DNA of 64,000 bases from Nocardioides sp. W7 (GTDB lineage Bacteria; Actinomycetota; Actinomycetes; Propionibacteriales; Nocardioidaceae). Both the position numbers and the translations under genes were made by a program. The DNA lies in NCBI RefSeq assembly GCF_022919075.1, contig NZ_CP095078.1, positions 2,728,001-2,792,000 of the forward strand, read 5' to 3'. Positions 45,370-53,547 of this stretch are shown piece after piece (within the stretch, counting starts at the first letter, position 1; each line of letters starts with the position of its first letter). Below the pieces are notes generated by a model, which saw nothing but the letters and a program-made list of their open reading frames with translations, did not search any database and was not told the origin of the DNA.

Positions 45370-46761
45370 GTGGCACCCCGCACCGAGCCGACCGGCCAGC
45401 AGTCCTCTGCTGGCCGGTCGGCCCGTTCTCCCCAGCGTCCGGTCCCGAAGCCGACCCAGAAGGTCGGCTCGACCAGGACGCTCCAGACCGTCCGCGACGC
45501 CGACGGGCAGGTGACATCGCTGGTACGTCGTACCGTCCTGCCGGGCGGGCTGCGCGTGATCAGCGAGCACCTGGCCGGTGCCCGCTCGGTCGCCATCGGC
45601 GTCTGGGTCGGCGTCGGCTCGCGCGACGAGTCGGCGACCCTGCACGGCTGCTCGCACTTCCTGGAGCACCTGCTGTTCAAGGGCACCGCCGAGCGCTCCG
45701 CGCTCGACATCTCCATCGCCCTCGACGCGGTCGGCGGGGAGTTCAACGCCTTCACCGCCAAGGAGTACACCTGCTTCCACGCGCGGGTCCTCGACGAGGA
45801 CCTGCCGCTGGCCGTCGACGTGCTCGGCGACATGATCACCGGCTCGTCGATCGCCGACGAGGACGTCGAGGCCGAGCGCGACGTGATCCTCGACGAGCTC
45901 GCGATGCACGACGACGACCCCGACGACGTCGTGCACAACCTCTTCGCTGAGCAGGCCTGGGGCCGCAACTCAGCCCTCGGGAGGGACATCGGCGGCACCG
46001 AGGACTCGATCAGGGCACTGACCCGCGCCCAGATCCTGCGTTTCTACCGCAAGCACTACCGGCCGGCGAACCTGGTCGTCTCGGTCGCCGGCAACGTCGA
46101 CCACACCGCGCTGGTGCGCCAGGTTCGCAAGGCCTTCGGGCGCCACGACTTCCTGGCCGGTGACGAGACCCCCGCGCCCCCGCGTCCGGCCGCGAAGACC
46201 GTCCGGGTACACCCCGGCACGGTCGAGGCGACCCGCCCCTTCGAGCAGGTCAACGTCGTGCTCGGGATGATGGGCCTCACCCGAAACGACGAGCGCCGCT
46301 TCGCGCTCGGCGTGCTGAACACCGCCCTCGGCGGCGGCACCTCCAGCCGGCTGTTCCAGGAGGTGCGCGAGCGCCGCGGCCTGGCGTACTCGGTCTTCTC
46401 CTTCGCGAGCAGCCATGCCGACTCCGGCCTGGTCGGGGTGTCGGTCGGCTGCCTGCCCAGCAAGCTCGACGACGTGCTCGAGGTGATCCGCGGCGAGCTG
46501 GCGAAGGTCGCCGCCGAGGGCATCTCCGCCGACGAGCTCGCCCGCGGCAAGGGTCAGCTCCGGGGCGGCCTGGTGCTCGGTCTGGAGGACTCCGCGTCCC
46601 GGATGTCGCGGATCGGCAAGGCCGAGCTGGTGTACGACGAGCTGCTCAGCATCGACGAGGTGCTGGCCCGCATCGAGGCGGTCACCCTCGACGACGTCCG
46701 CTCGATCGCGGCCCAGGTGTTCGGCCAGCCCGAGATCCTCGCGGTGGTCGGCCCCGCCTGA
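45370..46761 (+). CDS. M16 family zinc peptidase (pitrilysin-like)
   Basis: This 463-residue protein is a single-ring M16 peptidase as commonly encoded downstream of pnp. The inverted zinc motif HFLEH is near residue 98, followed by the distal Glu in DVILDELAMHDDD. The second domain has GGGTSSRLFQEVRERRGLAY. Related bacterial proteins (YmxG type) form complexes with a second subunit, or act alone, and cleave peptides. The annotated start GTG 45370 lies before a perfect 15-bp hairpin that looks like the pnp terminator. GTG 45511, right before TSLVRRTVLPGGLRV, is a credible later start giving 416 residues. Confidence 0.88.
   Translation: MAPRTEPTGQQSSAGRSARSPQRPVPKPTQKVGSTRTLQTVRDADGQVTSLVRRTVLPGGLRVISEHLAGARSVAIGVWVGVGSRDESATLHGCSHFLEHLLFKGTAERSALDISIALDAVGGEFNAFTAKEYTCFHARVLDEDLPLAVDVLGDMITGSSIADEDVEAERDVILDELAMHDDDPDDVVHNLFAEQAWGRNSALGRDIGGTEDSIRALTRAQILRFYRKHYRPANLVVSVAGNVDHTALVRQVRKAFGRHDFLAGDETPAPPRPAAKTVRVHPGTVEATRPFEQVNVVLGMMGLTRNDERRFALGVLNTALGGGTSSRLFQEVRERRGLAYSVFSFASSHADSGLVGVSVGCLPSKLDDVLEVIRGELAKVAAEGISADELARGKGQLRGGLVLGLEDSASRMSRIGKAELVYDELLSIDEVLARIEAVTLDDVRSIAAQVFGQPEILAVVGPA
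45388..45421 (+). terminator. probable pnp terminator inside the 5' part of the M16 frame
   Basis: A perfect 15-bp inverted repeat (CCGACCGGCCAGCAG arm) with a 4-nt loop begins 25 bp after the pnp stop. It is followed by GCCCGTTCTCC. Confidence 0.6.
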
Positions 46762-46765
46762 TCGG

Positions 46766-46782
46766 CCGCACAGTGGGTGCGG
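46766..46782. terminator. small hairpin between convergent M16 and NTase-like genes
   Basis: CCGCACagtggGTGCGG has 6-bp arms and fits in the 30-bp gap between the two stop codons. Confidence 0.35.
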
Positions 46783-46791
46783 CGGGCGGCC

Positions 46792-48999
46792 CTACTCGAA
46801 GTCCTCGGCCTCGTCCTCGATCTCCTCGAGGAGGTCCTGGGCCCGGGCGGCCTGGGCGGCGAGGGCCAGCGACTGCGCCGACTTGCCGCTGGTCGAGCCG
46901 GGCGCCGTAGCGGGGGCCTCCGGGGCGGGCGCCGTCGAGGGGTCCACGATCGGTGCGGTCTCGGCGGCGGCGACCAGCTGCCGGACCTTGGCCCCCACGT
47001 CCAGGGCCGCCTGGCGCAGGTCGTCCAGGGAGCCGGCGTCCATCGTCTTGAAGTAGTGATGCTCCTTGAGCCTCGCCGGGTCGTCCTTCGCCGGTCCGTT
47101 CTTCTCCGCCACGTGGTGTGCCGCCAGGGTGCGCAGGGTCTCCACGTCGGCGTCCACGAGGAGCTTGGCGCCGTGGGCCTGGGTGATCAGGCCGCCCTCG
47201 GTGAGGTGGGGGATCGCATCGACCATCCGGTCGGCGTACTTGCCCATCTTGAACGCGGCGTACCAGTGGTCGACGCCGTGCTCGCCGTGTCCCTTGCCGT
47301 AGTGCTCGTAGTCCTTCAACACGTCGCCGAGGTTGTCGGTGAAGGCCTGGTACCACTCCTGGACCGGGATGATCGCCTTCACGTCGAAGCCGCGCTCGGT
47401 GCTGAGCTTCTTCTTGGTCTGCATGCCCATGACGGCGTGCACGGTCGCGCCGCCGGATCCGTAGACCTCGTTGGCGTACAGCTGGGCCATGGACAGCTCG
47501 CCGGACAGCCGGGAGACGAGCAGCTTGAGCTGCTCGGGGTCGGCGCCCTGCTTGCCCTGCGCGACGGCGTTGCGCAGCTCCGCGATCTGCAGGCGCATGT
47601 CCTTGACCTGCAGGAGCTTGTCCTCGTAGAGCTTGTTCGCGGCCCGCATCCTGAGCGCGCCCTGGAGGTAGTGCTGGTTCTCCTGCTGGTCCCACGCCGA
47701 CTGCTCCAGCTGCTTCTCGGTGAGGTGCAGGTCCTTCTCGAGGTGGACCATCATGCCGACCAGGCGCTCCTCGAAGCCCTTGGCCCGGGACCGCGCCGTC
47801 GCCAACCGCGCCTGCTGCTCGGCCTGCTGCTTCGGGTCGCGGATGCCCGCGATCGTCTGCAGGACGTAGCCGTCCCAGTCGGCGTCGTCGGGCATGTAGC
47901 GGGCCACATGGACGAGGGCCCAGATGTCCTGCTCGCGGTCGCGGGCCGCGGCGTCGGCGGCGTCCGGCTGCTCGGGGTTCTCCGACTTGGTGGTGAACGA
48001 CTTCTTGTCCTCGCTGTCGGTCTTCCCGTGGATGAAGTCCATCGCGTAGACGTTGAGGTCGAAGACCGTGCCGGGGTCGAAGGGGACGTCGAGGAGCTTG
48101 CGGAAGGCCTCGTTGTAGGCGCGTACCGCCAGCTCGCTGTTGACGCCGCCGGTCGAGACGTCGACGTCGGAGGTCACCGTGTCGGCGCCGACCGAGCCCT
48201 TGTAGTCGACCTGGTCCTTGCCGGGGAGTCCGCGCTGCATGGTGAGCCGGTCTCCGAGCTTGGTGTTGCCCTTCAGCTGCGCCGCCCGTTCCTTCAGCTG
48301 CCTGTTCACGCCGGCCTGGGCGAGCGGCTTCACCGCCTGGTGGACGGCGCCGCGGTACACGGTGAGCGCGGACATCAGCTGCAGTGACAGGCGCTCGTGC
48401 CACGCAGGCGTCTTGCCCTGCGGCCACTTGCCGAAGACGAGGCAGGACTTCGCGCGGAACCAGTCGGCCTCGAACGCGCCGAGCAGCACGTCACGGAGCG
48501 GTCCGTCGAAGCGGGTGTCGTGGACCATCCGGGCGACGTGCTTGTCGGAGCACGCGACCAGCTCGTCCAGCGTCGTCGGCGCGCTGTTGAACGAGGTCAG
48601 CTGGTCGGCGGCTCCGGTGAGGTTCGCGCGGTCCGGGATGTCGCCCACGGAACGGGCGGGGCCGCGGACGTACGGCGCCGCAGCCGCCCCCGTGCGTGGT
48701 GGGGCCTCGGGGACCTCCGTCCGGCGCAGAGGGCCGGCGGACGGAGCGACCTGGCGGCGCAGGTGCTCGCACCCCGGACCGTGCACGTGGGCGTCGGCGT
48801 CCGCACCGCGGAGCCGGGAGAGCGCGGAGTCGGCCACCCGGTCGGCGTCGGTCTCGGCACGGTCCTCGGCGTGACCGACGACCAGGCGACCGGCCGCGGC
48901 GAGTGGCACGGGTGCCGCTGGGGCTGCGGGCCTCGGCGCGGCCGACGCGACGGCAGCCCGGGGTTGCGCCTGCTCCGCGTGCTGGTGGCTGCTGCTCAT
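46792..48999 (-). CDS. putative eCIS-type cargo protein with nucleotidyltransferase-like motif
   Basis: I know no named family for this 735-residue protein. Residues 1-90 are Ala/Pro-rich and contain VGHAEDRAE, ADSALSRLR and HGPGCEHLRR, nearly the same as in the DUF4157 protein of this operon. The middle reads YKGSVGADTVTSDVDVSTGG (Gly268-Ser269, Asp278, Asp280), with a possible third Asp in GTVFDLNVYAMDF (Asp314). This is the GS-x8-DxD pattern of pol-beta-type nucleotidyltransferases. Later parts are helical and charged, with a coiled region (KLYEDKLLQVKDMRLQIAEL) and an acidic end (LLEEIEDEAEDFE). No signal peptide or HELAH motif is present. ATG 48999 has GGAG 9 nt upstream. ATG 49014 would add five residues. 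It is last in the operon AAA-DUF4157-YbjN. A secreted or phage-like-particle cargo toxin is inference. Confidence 0.7.
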   Translation of the reverse strand: MSSSHQHAEQAQPRAAVASAAPRPAAPAAPVPLAAAGRLVVGHAEDRAETDADRVADSALSRLRGADADAHVHGPGCEHLRRQVAPSAGPLRRTEVPEAPPRTGAAAAPYVRGPARSVGDIPDRANLTGAADQLTSFNSAPTTLDELVACSDKHVARMVHDTRFDGPLRDVLLGAFEADWFRAKSCLVFGKWPQGKTPAWHERLSLQLMSALTVYRGAVHQAVKPLAQAGVNRQLKERAAQLKGNTKLGDRLTMQRGLPGKDQVDYKGSVGADTVTSDVDVSTGGVNSELAVRAYNEAFRKLLDVPFDPGTVFDLNVYAMDFIHGKTDSEDKKSFTTKSENPEQPDAADAAARDREQDIWALVHVARYMPDDADWDGYVLQTIAGIRDPKQQAEQQARLATARSRAKGFEERLVGMMVHLEKDLHLTEKQLEQSAWDQQENQHYLQGALRMRAANKLYEDKLLQVKDMRLQIAELRNAVAQGKQGADPEQLKLLVSRLSGELSMAQLYANEVYGSGGATVHAVMGMQTKKKLSTERGFDVKAIIPVQEWYQAFTDNLGDVLKDYEHYGKGHGEHGVDHWYAAFKMGKYADRMVDAIPHLTEGGLITQAHGAKLLVDADVETLRTLAAHHVAEKNGPAKDDPARLKEHHYFKTMDAGSLDDLRQAALDVGAKVRQLVAAAETAPIVDPSTAPAPEAPATAPGSTSGKSAQSLALAAQAARAQDLLEEIEDEAEDFE

Positions 49000-49060
49000 G
49001 ACCGCCTGCTCCATTCCGTGGGTGCTCGTGTCCGGGACGGCCGGTTCCGGTCGCGACGGT

Positions 49061-49594
49061 CTAACCAGGAAGGTCGGCGGGGGCGAACAGGTCGGCCTGG
49101 ATGCGCGCGAAGGCGATGCTCAGTTCGTCGTACGACGCGCCACGGCAGGCCTGCGCCACCAGGACGTCGTAGTGGACGACCGCGTGGAAGACCATGGTCA
49201 GCGTCCAGGCGACCACCGCCGGGTCGAGCGGATCGATCGCCACGGCATGGACGTGTCGGAACACCACGGATGAGAACGTCTCGCCGAGCTCGAAACCGGT
49301 CGTCACCAGGTTGGTGTTCAGCAGGTGCAGGAGCCGCGCGACCACCGGCACCGTCTCCAGCGGCACGTCGTGGTCGAGCACCACCATGTACTGGAGCACG
49401 GCGGGGTCGTCGTGCCCGGGCAGGAAGAGGACGTGGACCGTCGGGTCCGCTCCGGCATCGCCGTCGCCGAGCGGGACCACGAGCTGCGCCGGGGCGTCGC
49501 CCACGGGCGCGAGCACCCAGCCGGGGATCTCGGCGGTGTGCAGCTCCTCGGCCAGCAGCTCGAGGAGCCGGTGGGCCGGGTCCTCCACGATCAC
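49061..49594 (-). CDS. YbjN/type III secretion chaperone-like protein
   Basis: This 177-residue protein has the YbjN-like fold pattern shared with type III secretion chaperones. An N-terminal amphipathic helix (AHRLLELLAEELHTAEI) is followed by strands around TVHVLFLPGHDDPAVLQYMV. The marker segment is VPVVARLLHLLNTNLVTTGF, with ELGETFSSVVFRHVHAV. Such proteins often bind and keep partner proteins soluble. The GTG start overlaps the DUF4157 stop by four bases (GTGA), and the cargo-like gene follows. A chaperone for one or both large proteins is the natural inference. Binding is not shown. Confidence 0.72.
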   Translation of the reverse strand: MIVEDPAHRLLELLAEELHTAEIPGWVLAPVGDAPAQLVVPLGDGDAGADPTVHVLFLPGHDDPAVLQYMVVLDHDVPLETVPVVARLLHLLNTNLVTTGFELGETFSSVVFRHVHAVAIDPLDPAVVAWTLTMVFHAVVHYDVLVAQACRGASYDELSIAFARIQADLFAPADLPG

Positions 49595-51567
49595 AGGGCC
49601 TCGACCAGCGAGATCTTCTTCTCGATGAGCTCCTGACCCGAGTCGGACAGCGCCACCGGAGCGTCGACACCGATGGAGGACAGGAGCATGAAGCTGTCGT
49701 GCATCTCCTGCTGCGGGCCCGTCGCGAGCGATTCCTTGACCGGCACGCCGTGGTCGCTGAGCTCGACCGCCGCCGGCACGAGGTTGTAGTCGCCTCCGGC
49801 CGTGAGCGCGGCACGGAGGCGGCCGGCGAGATCGCCGATGTCCGACGCCTCGCGGGCCACCGTGTTGGCGTGCTGGATGGCCTCCTTGCGCGTCTTCTGA
49901 CGAACCGTGGGCTCGGCCGCGCCGGGAAGGTCCTTCTTCGGGATCTCGGGGACGAGGGCGTCCTCCAACGGCTTGTTGGCCTTGAGGTCCTCGGAGATCT
50001 TGGCCCGCTTCTTGGCGTCCTTGACCTTGCCGACGATCTTGGCGATCGCCATGCCGCCACCGATGAGCGCTGCGGCGAGGCCGATGCCCCATCCGATCGG
50101 GTTGCTGGCCAGGACGAGGACGCCGGCCGCGATCCCGAGCACGCCGAGGGTGGTCTTCGCTGCTGCGATGGCCAGCTTGTACTTCTGCGCCTTCAGGATC
50201 ATCGCCTTCCAGGTCTCACCGGCGGTGGACAGCATGTCGCGGCCCTTACCCTTCGAGAGCGCCCAGATCTTCTTGCCCGCCTTGTAGCCCTTCCAGAGCC
50301 CCTGCAGGGTGGAGATGGCGCCGGTCGCGATGCCGAGGCCACCGGCGGCAGTCCGGAGCCCGACGTCGCCCGCGGTCTTGCCGGCCTCGAGGGCGGCCTG
50401 CATCCCCATCTTGGCGGTGGCGTTGCCGCCGGCCGCGCTGACGACGAAGCCGGTCTCGACGCCGGCCTTCGCGACGCCGGCGAGGCCGAGGCCCCCGGCG
50501 ATGCCCTGCGACTTGCCCTTGCGGACGCCCAGCGCCGTGGCGCCCTGGTCTCCGAACTCCTGACCCTCGTCGCGCAGGGTGCTGCCGGACATGCTGCCCA
50601 TGATGCCGGAGTCACCGCCGGTGAGAGCACCGCTCATCTCGCCGGTCAAGCCGCTCGTGGCGCCCATGCCGGTCGCGAGGCCAGCGACCGTGGCGCCGGC
50701 GACCAGACCGAGACCCAGTCCACCCTTGACCCCCTCCTTGGTGGCCGAGGGGATAGCGCCGGACGGCCCGGCGTACGGCGTGTTCGCCTTCGTGGTGGCC
50801 GCGTCCGTCTTCTTCTGCGCGGCGGCCTTCTCCTCCTCGGGGGTCTTCTTCCAGAACTTCCAGTTCACCCGGCGGATCTGGTCGGACACGGCCACGCCGC
50901 GGGTGACCGCGGCCTGGGAACGGGCCGCCACCAGCCGGTGTGCACCTCCCGACGGCTGCAGGGTGTGGGCGAGCTCGTGGGCGAGGACCTTGTCGCCAGA
51001 CGGGGTGCCGGGGGCGTACTGGCCCTTGCCGAAGAAGACGTCCTTGCCGGTGGTGAACGCCCGGGCGGAGACGGCGGTGTTGAGCTTGGCGGACGCGTCG
51101 TCGTTGTGGATCCGGACGCCGGAGAAGCTGGACCCGAAGGCCCCCTCCATGCGCCGACGCACCTCGGCGTCGAGCGGCTTGCCGGCGCCGCGGCGGCTCT
51201 CGATGGCCGAGCTGGTGCCGGAGTCGAGGGCGCCGCCCTCGTAGCCGACGACCGGACTGGCGCTGGGTGCGGGGGAGCGGCGGAGGTGGTCGCAGCCGGG
51301 GCCGTGCTGGTGGGCCTCGGGAGCGGCCACGGCGCCCGCGCCGACCTCGAGGCGGCGCAGGCGGGAGAGGGCGACGTCGGCCATCTGGTCGGCGTCGGCC
51401 TCGGCGCGGTCCTCGGCGTGCCCGACGAAGAGGCTGCCGATCGGGGCCGCCTCGGCGGCCGCGGGCAGCGGCACCGGTGCGGCGGGGACGGCGACGTCGG
51501 CCGCCGCCCGCTGGACCACGGGCGCGGGCGTGTCCGGCCGCGCGCTCTTGTCGCGCTCGAGGCTCAT
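49591..51567 (-). CDS. DUF4157 (eCIS core domain) protein with glycine-rich hydrophobic segments
   Basis: This 658-residue protein has the N-terminal signature VGHAEDRAE, ADVALSRLR and HGPGCDHLRR at about residues 48-97. A DUF4157 domain lies at about 125-205, with LDAEVRRRMEGAFG, FSGVRIHND, ARAFTTGKDVFFG and the HExxH motif LAHELAHTLQ (His197-His201). DUF4157 occurs mainly in proteins linked to extracellular contractile injection systems. Behind it come Gly-rich stretches (GVKGGLGLGLVAGATVAGLA about 279-298; VLGIAAGVLVLASNPIGWGI about 476-495) that could insert into a membrane, then a charged helical end. The ATG at 51567 is taken. An ATG three codons earlier is possible. It lies between the AAA+ ATPase and the chaperone-like gene. 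Confidence 0.8.
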   Translation of the reverse strand: MSLERDKSARPDTPAPVVQRAAADVAVPAAPVPLPAAAEAAPIGSLFVGHAEDRAEADADQMADVALSRLRRLEVGAGAVAAPEAHQHGPGCDHLRRSPAPSASPVVGYEGGALDSGTSSAIESRRGAGKPLDAEVRRRMEGAFGSSFSGVRIHNDDASAKLNTAVSARAFTTGKDVFFGKGQYAPGTPSGDKVLAHELAHTLQPSGGAHRLVAARSQAAVTRGVAVSDQIRRVNWKFWKKTPEEEKAAAQKKTDAATTKANTPYAGPSGAIPSATKEGVKGGLGLGLVAGATVAGLATGMGATSGLTGEMSGALTGGDSGIMGSMSGSTLRDEGQEFGDQGATALGVRKGKSQGIAGGLGLAGVAKAGVETGFVVSAAGGNATAKMGMQAALEAGKTAGDVGLRTAAGGLGIATGAISTLQGLWKGYKAGKKIWALSKGKGRDMLSTAGETWKAMILKAQKYKLAIAAAKTTLGVLGIAAGVLVLASNPIGWGIGLAAALIGGGMAIAKIVGKVKDAKKRAKISEDLKANKPLEDALVPEIPKKDLPGAAEPTVRQKTRKEAIQHANTVAREASDIGDLAGRLRAALTAGGDYNLVPAAVELSDHGVPVKESLATGPQQEMHDSFMLLSSIGVDAPVALSDSGQELIEKKISLVEAL

Positions 51568-51631
51568 ACCCCGCATTCTGAGGCACCGCGCGGTCCTGCG
51601 TGCGCCGAACGGCCAGAACGGTCCCGCCGGC

Positions 51632-53494
51632 CTAGCGCACGGGTGGGCGGCGACCGAGCTTGATGTGCTCGCGGCGTACGGCGTCGGCCACGTGCCGCAT
51701 GCCGAGCGGGTGGCCCTGGGCGACCGCGGCGTACACCGCGGCGAGCACCATGTTGCGGATGTCACCGCCGGCCAGCTCGACGGAGTTGCTGAGCCAGTCG
51801 ACGTCGACCGGGTCCTCCGGGTCGACGGCGATCCCGGCGAGGTGGTGGAGCCACAGCCGGTGCCGGGTCGGCTGGTCGGGGTCGGGGAAGGCGACCATGA
51901 AGTGCAGCCGGCGGGCGAACGCGGGGTCGAGGTTGCCGCGCAGGTTGCTGGCCAGCACGGTGATGCCGTCGAACTGCTCCATCCGCTGGAGCAGGTAGGC
52001 GATCTCCTGGTTGGCGTAGCGGTCCTTGGCGTCCTTGACCTCCGAGCGGGATCCGAACAGCGCGTCGGCCTCGTCGAAGAAGAGCACGGCATTGGTCGCC
52101 TCGGCCTCGAGGAAGACCTTCTCGAGGTTCTTCTCGGTCTCGCCGATGTACTTGTCGACGATGGTGGAGAGGTCGACCTGGTAGAGGTCCATGCCGAGCG
52201 AGTCGGCCACGACGTGCGCCGCGAGGGTCTTGCCGGTGCCGGGGGGCCCGGAGAAGAGGGCACAGATGCCGATCCCCTTGCCGCCCTTGCCGTGCAACGG
52301 ACCCATCGCGACCACCTCGTCGCGGAACCGCGCCCAGTCCAGCATCCGGGTCACCTCGCCCAACGCGGCCGGCGGGAGGACGAGGTCGTCGAGGCTCACC
52401 GAGGATCCGGCGTTCGCACGCACCGACCGGCCCCGGCTGAGCTCGCGGGCGGAGTGGCGGATCCGGTCGGCAGAGATGCCCTCCTCGCCGTGCAGGGTGG
52501 CCGTGGTCGCGGCGTGCCGGCCGACGCTCACGATCTGCTCGGGGGAGAGCGGCATCCCGGTGATCTCGCGGCTGCCGGCCAGCTCGCCCAGCAGCGGCTC
52601 CCAGAGCGACTGGCGCTCCGCGACCGAGAGCCGGGGCGCCGGCACGGTCAGGGGGAGGTCCGCCGGCCAGGCGGGGTCCCAGGGCTCGCCGCTCACCGCG
52701 ATGACGGGTACGACGGAGCGCGTGTAGGAGTCGGCCCGCGCCTTCTCGGCGTTGACCAGGACCAGCACGGTGCCGGACAGGCCGCACTCCACGAGCAGGT
52801 CCAGGACGACGTCGTGGACCTGGGCGGCCGCGTCGAGCCGGCCGAGGTCGGCGATCAGGCAGGACACGCCGAGCTGGTGGCACGCGGCCGTGGCCATGGC
52901 GGCTCCGGCCCCGCCGCCGGGGGCGTGCACCCAGACCAGGCGCTGCCCGGCGCGGAGCGCGGAGACGAGCAGGTCGGTGCCCTCGACGGCGACGGGGACG
53001 CCGTCGAGCAGCAGCCCCAGCACGGCCCGGGTCGGGACGTCGTCGCCCGCCAGGAAGCCCGAGACCCGTTCCGTCACCACGACCCGCCTGCTGAGCAGGA
53101 CGTCGGTGCCGGCGACGCTCACCAGGCCGTAGCGGATCAGCGGGGAGCGTTCCCCGAAGTGGGTGCGGGCGGACCGGGCGTCGGCGGGCAGCCCGGCGAG
53201 CTCCAGAGCCACGGCGACGGTCGGTCGGCCCGGGTGGCCGTCGCCGGCGAGCAGGCCGAGCAGCAGGTGGCCGCTGACGCTCTGCTCGGCCGCGGCGGCG
53301 ACCTCCAGCAGGTCGGTCTCGTGCTCACCGAGCCCGAACTGGTGCCGGATGGTCTTGAGCGCGGAGCCCAGCTCGGGGTCGACGCCGTCCGCGGCGACGG
53401 CGGCGAGCGCGGCCCGGGCGGTCGCCGCCTGCTCCCAGCCGGCATCGGCCCTGCGCTCGACGGCGCTCGTCAGTCGAACGGCGAGGGTCTCCAC
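51632..53494 (-). CDS. AAA+ ATPase of the eCIS-associated type
   Basis: This 620-residue protein has a degenerate N-terminal ATPase-like half (LVWVHAPGGGAGAAMATAAC around residue 190, lacking a proper Walker A). A complete C-terminal AAA+ domain has Walker A GPPGTGKT at 416-423, Walker B LFFDEAD at 471-477, sensor 1 ASNLRGN and the arginine-finger region DPAFARRLHF. This two-part form is the ATPase typically encoded with DUF4157 proteins in eCIS loci, where it may assist assembly or loading. The start is GTG 53494, with GATCCT 6 nt upstream. It is first in the four-gene operon. No sheath, tube or baseplate genes are in the window. Confidence 0.85.
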   Translation of the reverse strand: METLAVRLTSAVERRADAGWEQAATARAALAAVAADGVDPELGSALKTIRHQFGLGEHETDLLEVAAAAEQSVSGHLLLGLLAGDGHPGRPTVAVALELAGLPADARSARTHFGERSPLIRYGLVSVAGTDVLLSRRVVVTERVSGFLAGDDVPTRAVLGLLLDGVPVAVEGTDLLVSALRAGQRLVWVHAPGGGAGAAMATAACHQLGVSCLIADLGRLDAAAQVHDVVLDLLVECGLSGTVLVLVNAEKARADSYTRSVVPVIAVSGEPWDPAWPADLPLTVPAPRLSVAERQSLWEPLLGELAGSREITGMPLSPEQIVSVGRHAATTATLHGEEGISADRIRHSARELSRGRSVRANAGSSVSLDDLVLPPAALGEVTRMLDWARFRDEVVAMGPLHGKGGKGIGICALFSGPPGTGKTLAAHVVADSLGMDLYQVDLSTIVDKYIGETEKNLEKVFLEAEATNAVLFFDEADALFGSRSEVKDAKDRYANQEIAYLLQRMEQFDGITVLASNLRGNLDPAFARRLHFMVAFPDPDQPTRHRLWLHHLAGIAVDPEDPVDVDWLSNSVELAGGDIRNMVLAAVYAAVAQGHPLGMRHVADAVRREHIKLGRRPPVR

Positions 53495-53547
53495 GGCGTC
53501 AGGATCGCACGTGTCGTCGGCCGTGTCCGGAGTACGGCGGCAGTGCG

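Noticed and set aside
43023..45998. 991-codon open frame antisense to pnp and M16
   Set aside because: The product is low-complexity and lacks any recognisable fold, while pnp and M16 on the other strand are certain genes.
46792..53494. Interpretation as a phage or complete contractile tail locus
   Set aside because: No sheath, tube, baseplate, integrase or att-like repeats are present in the window.
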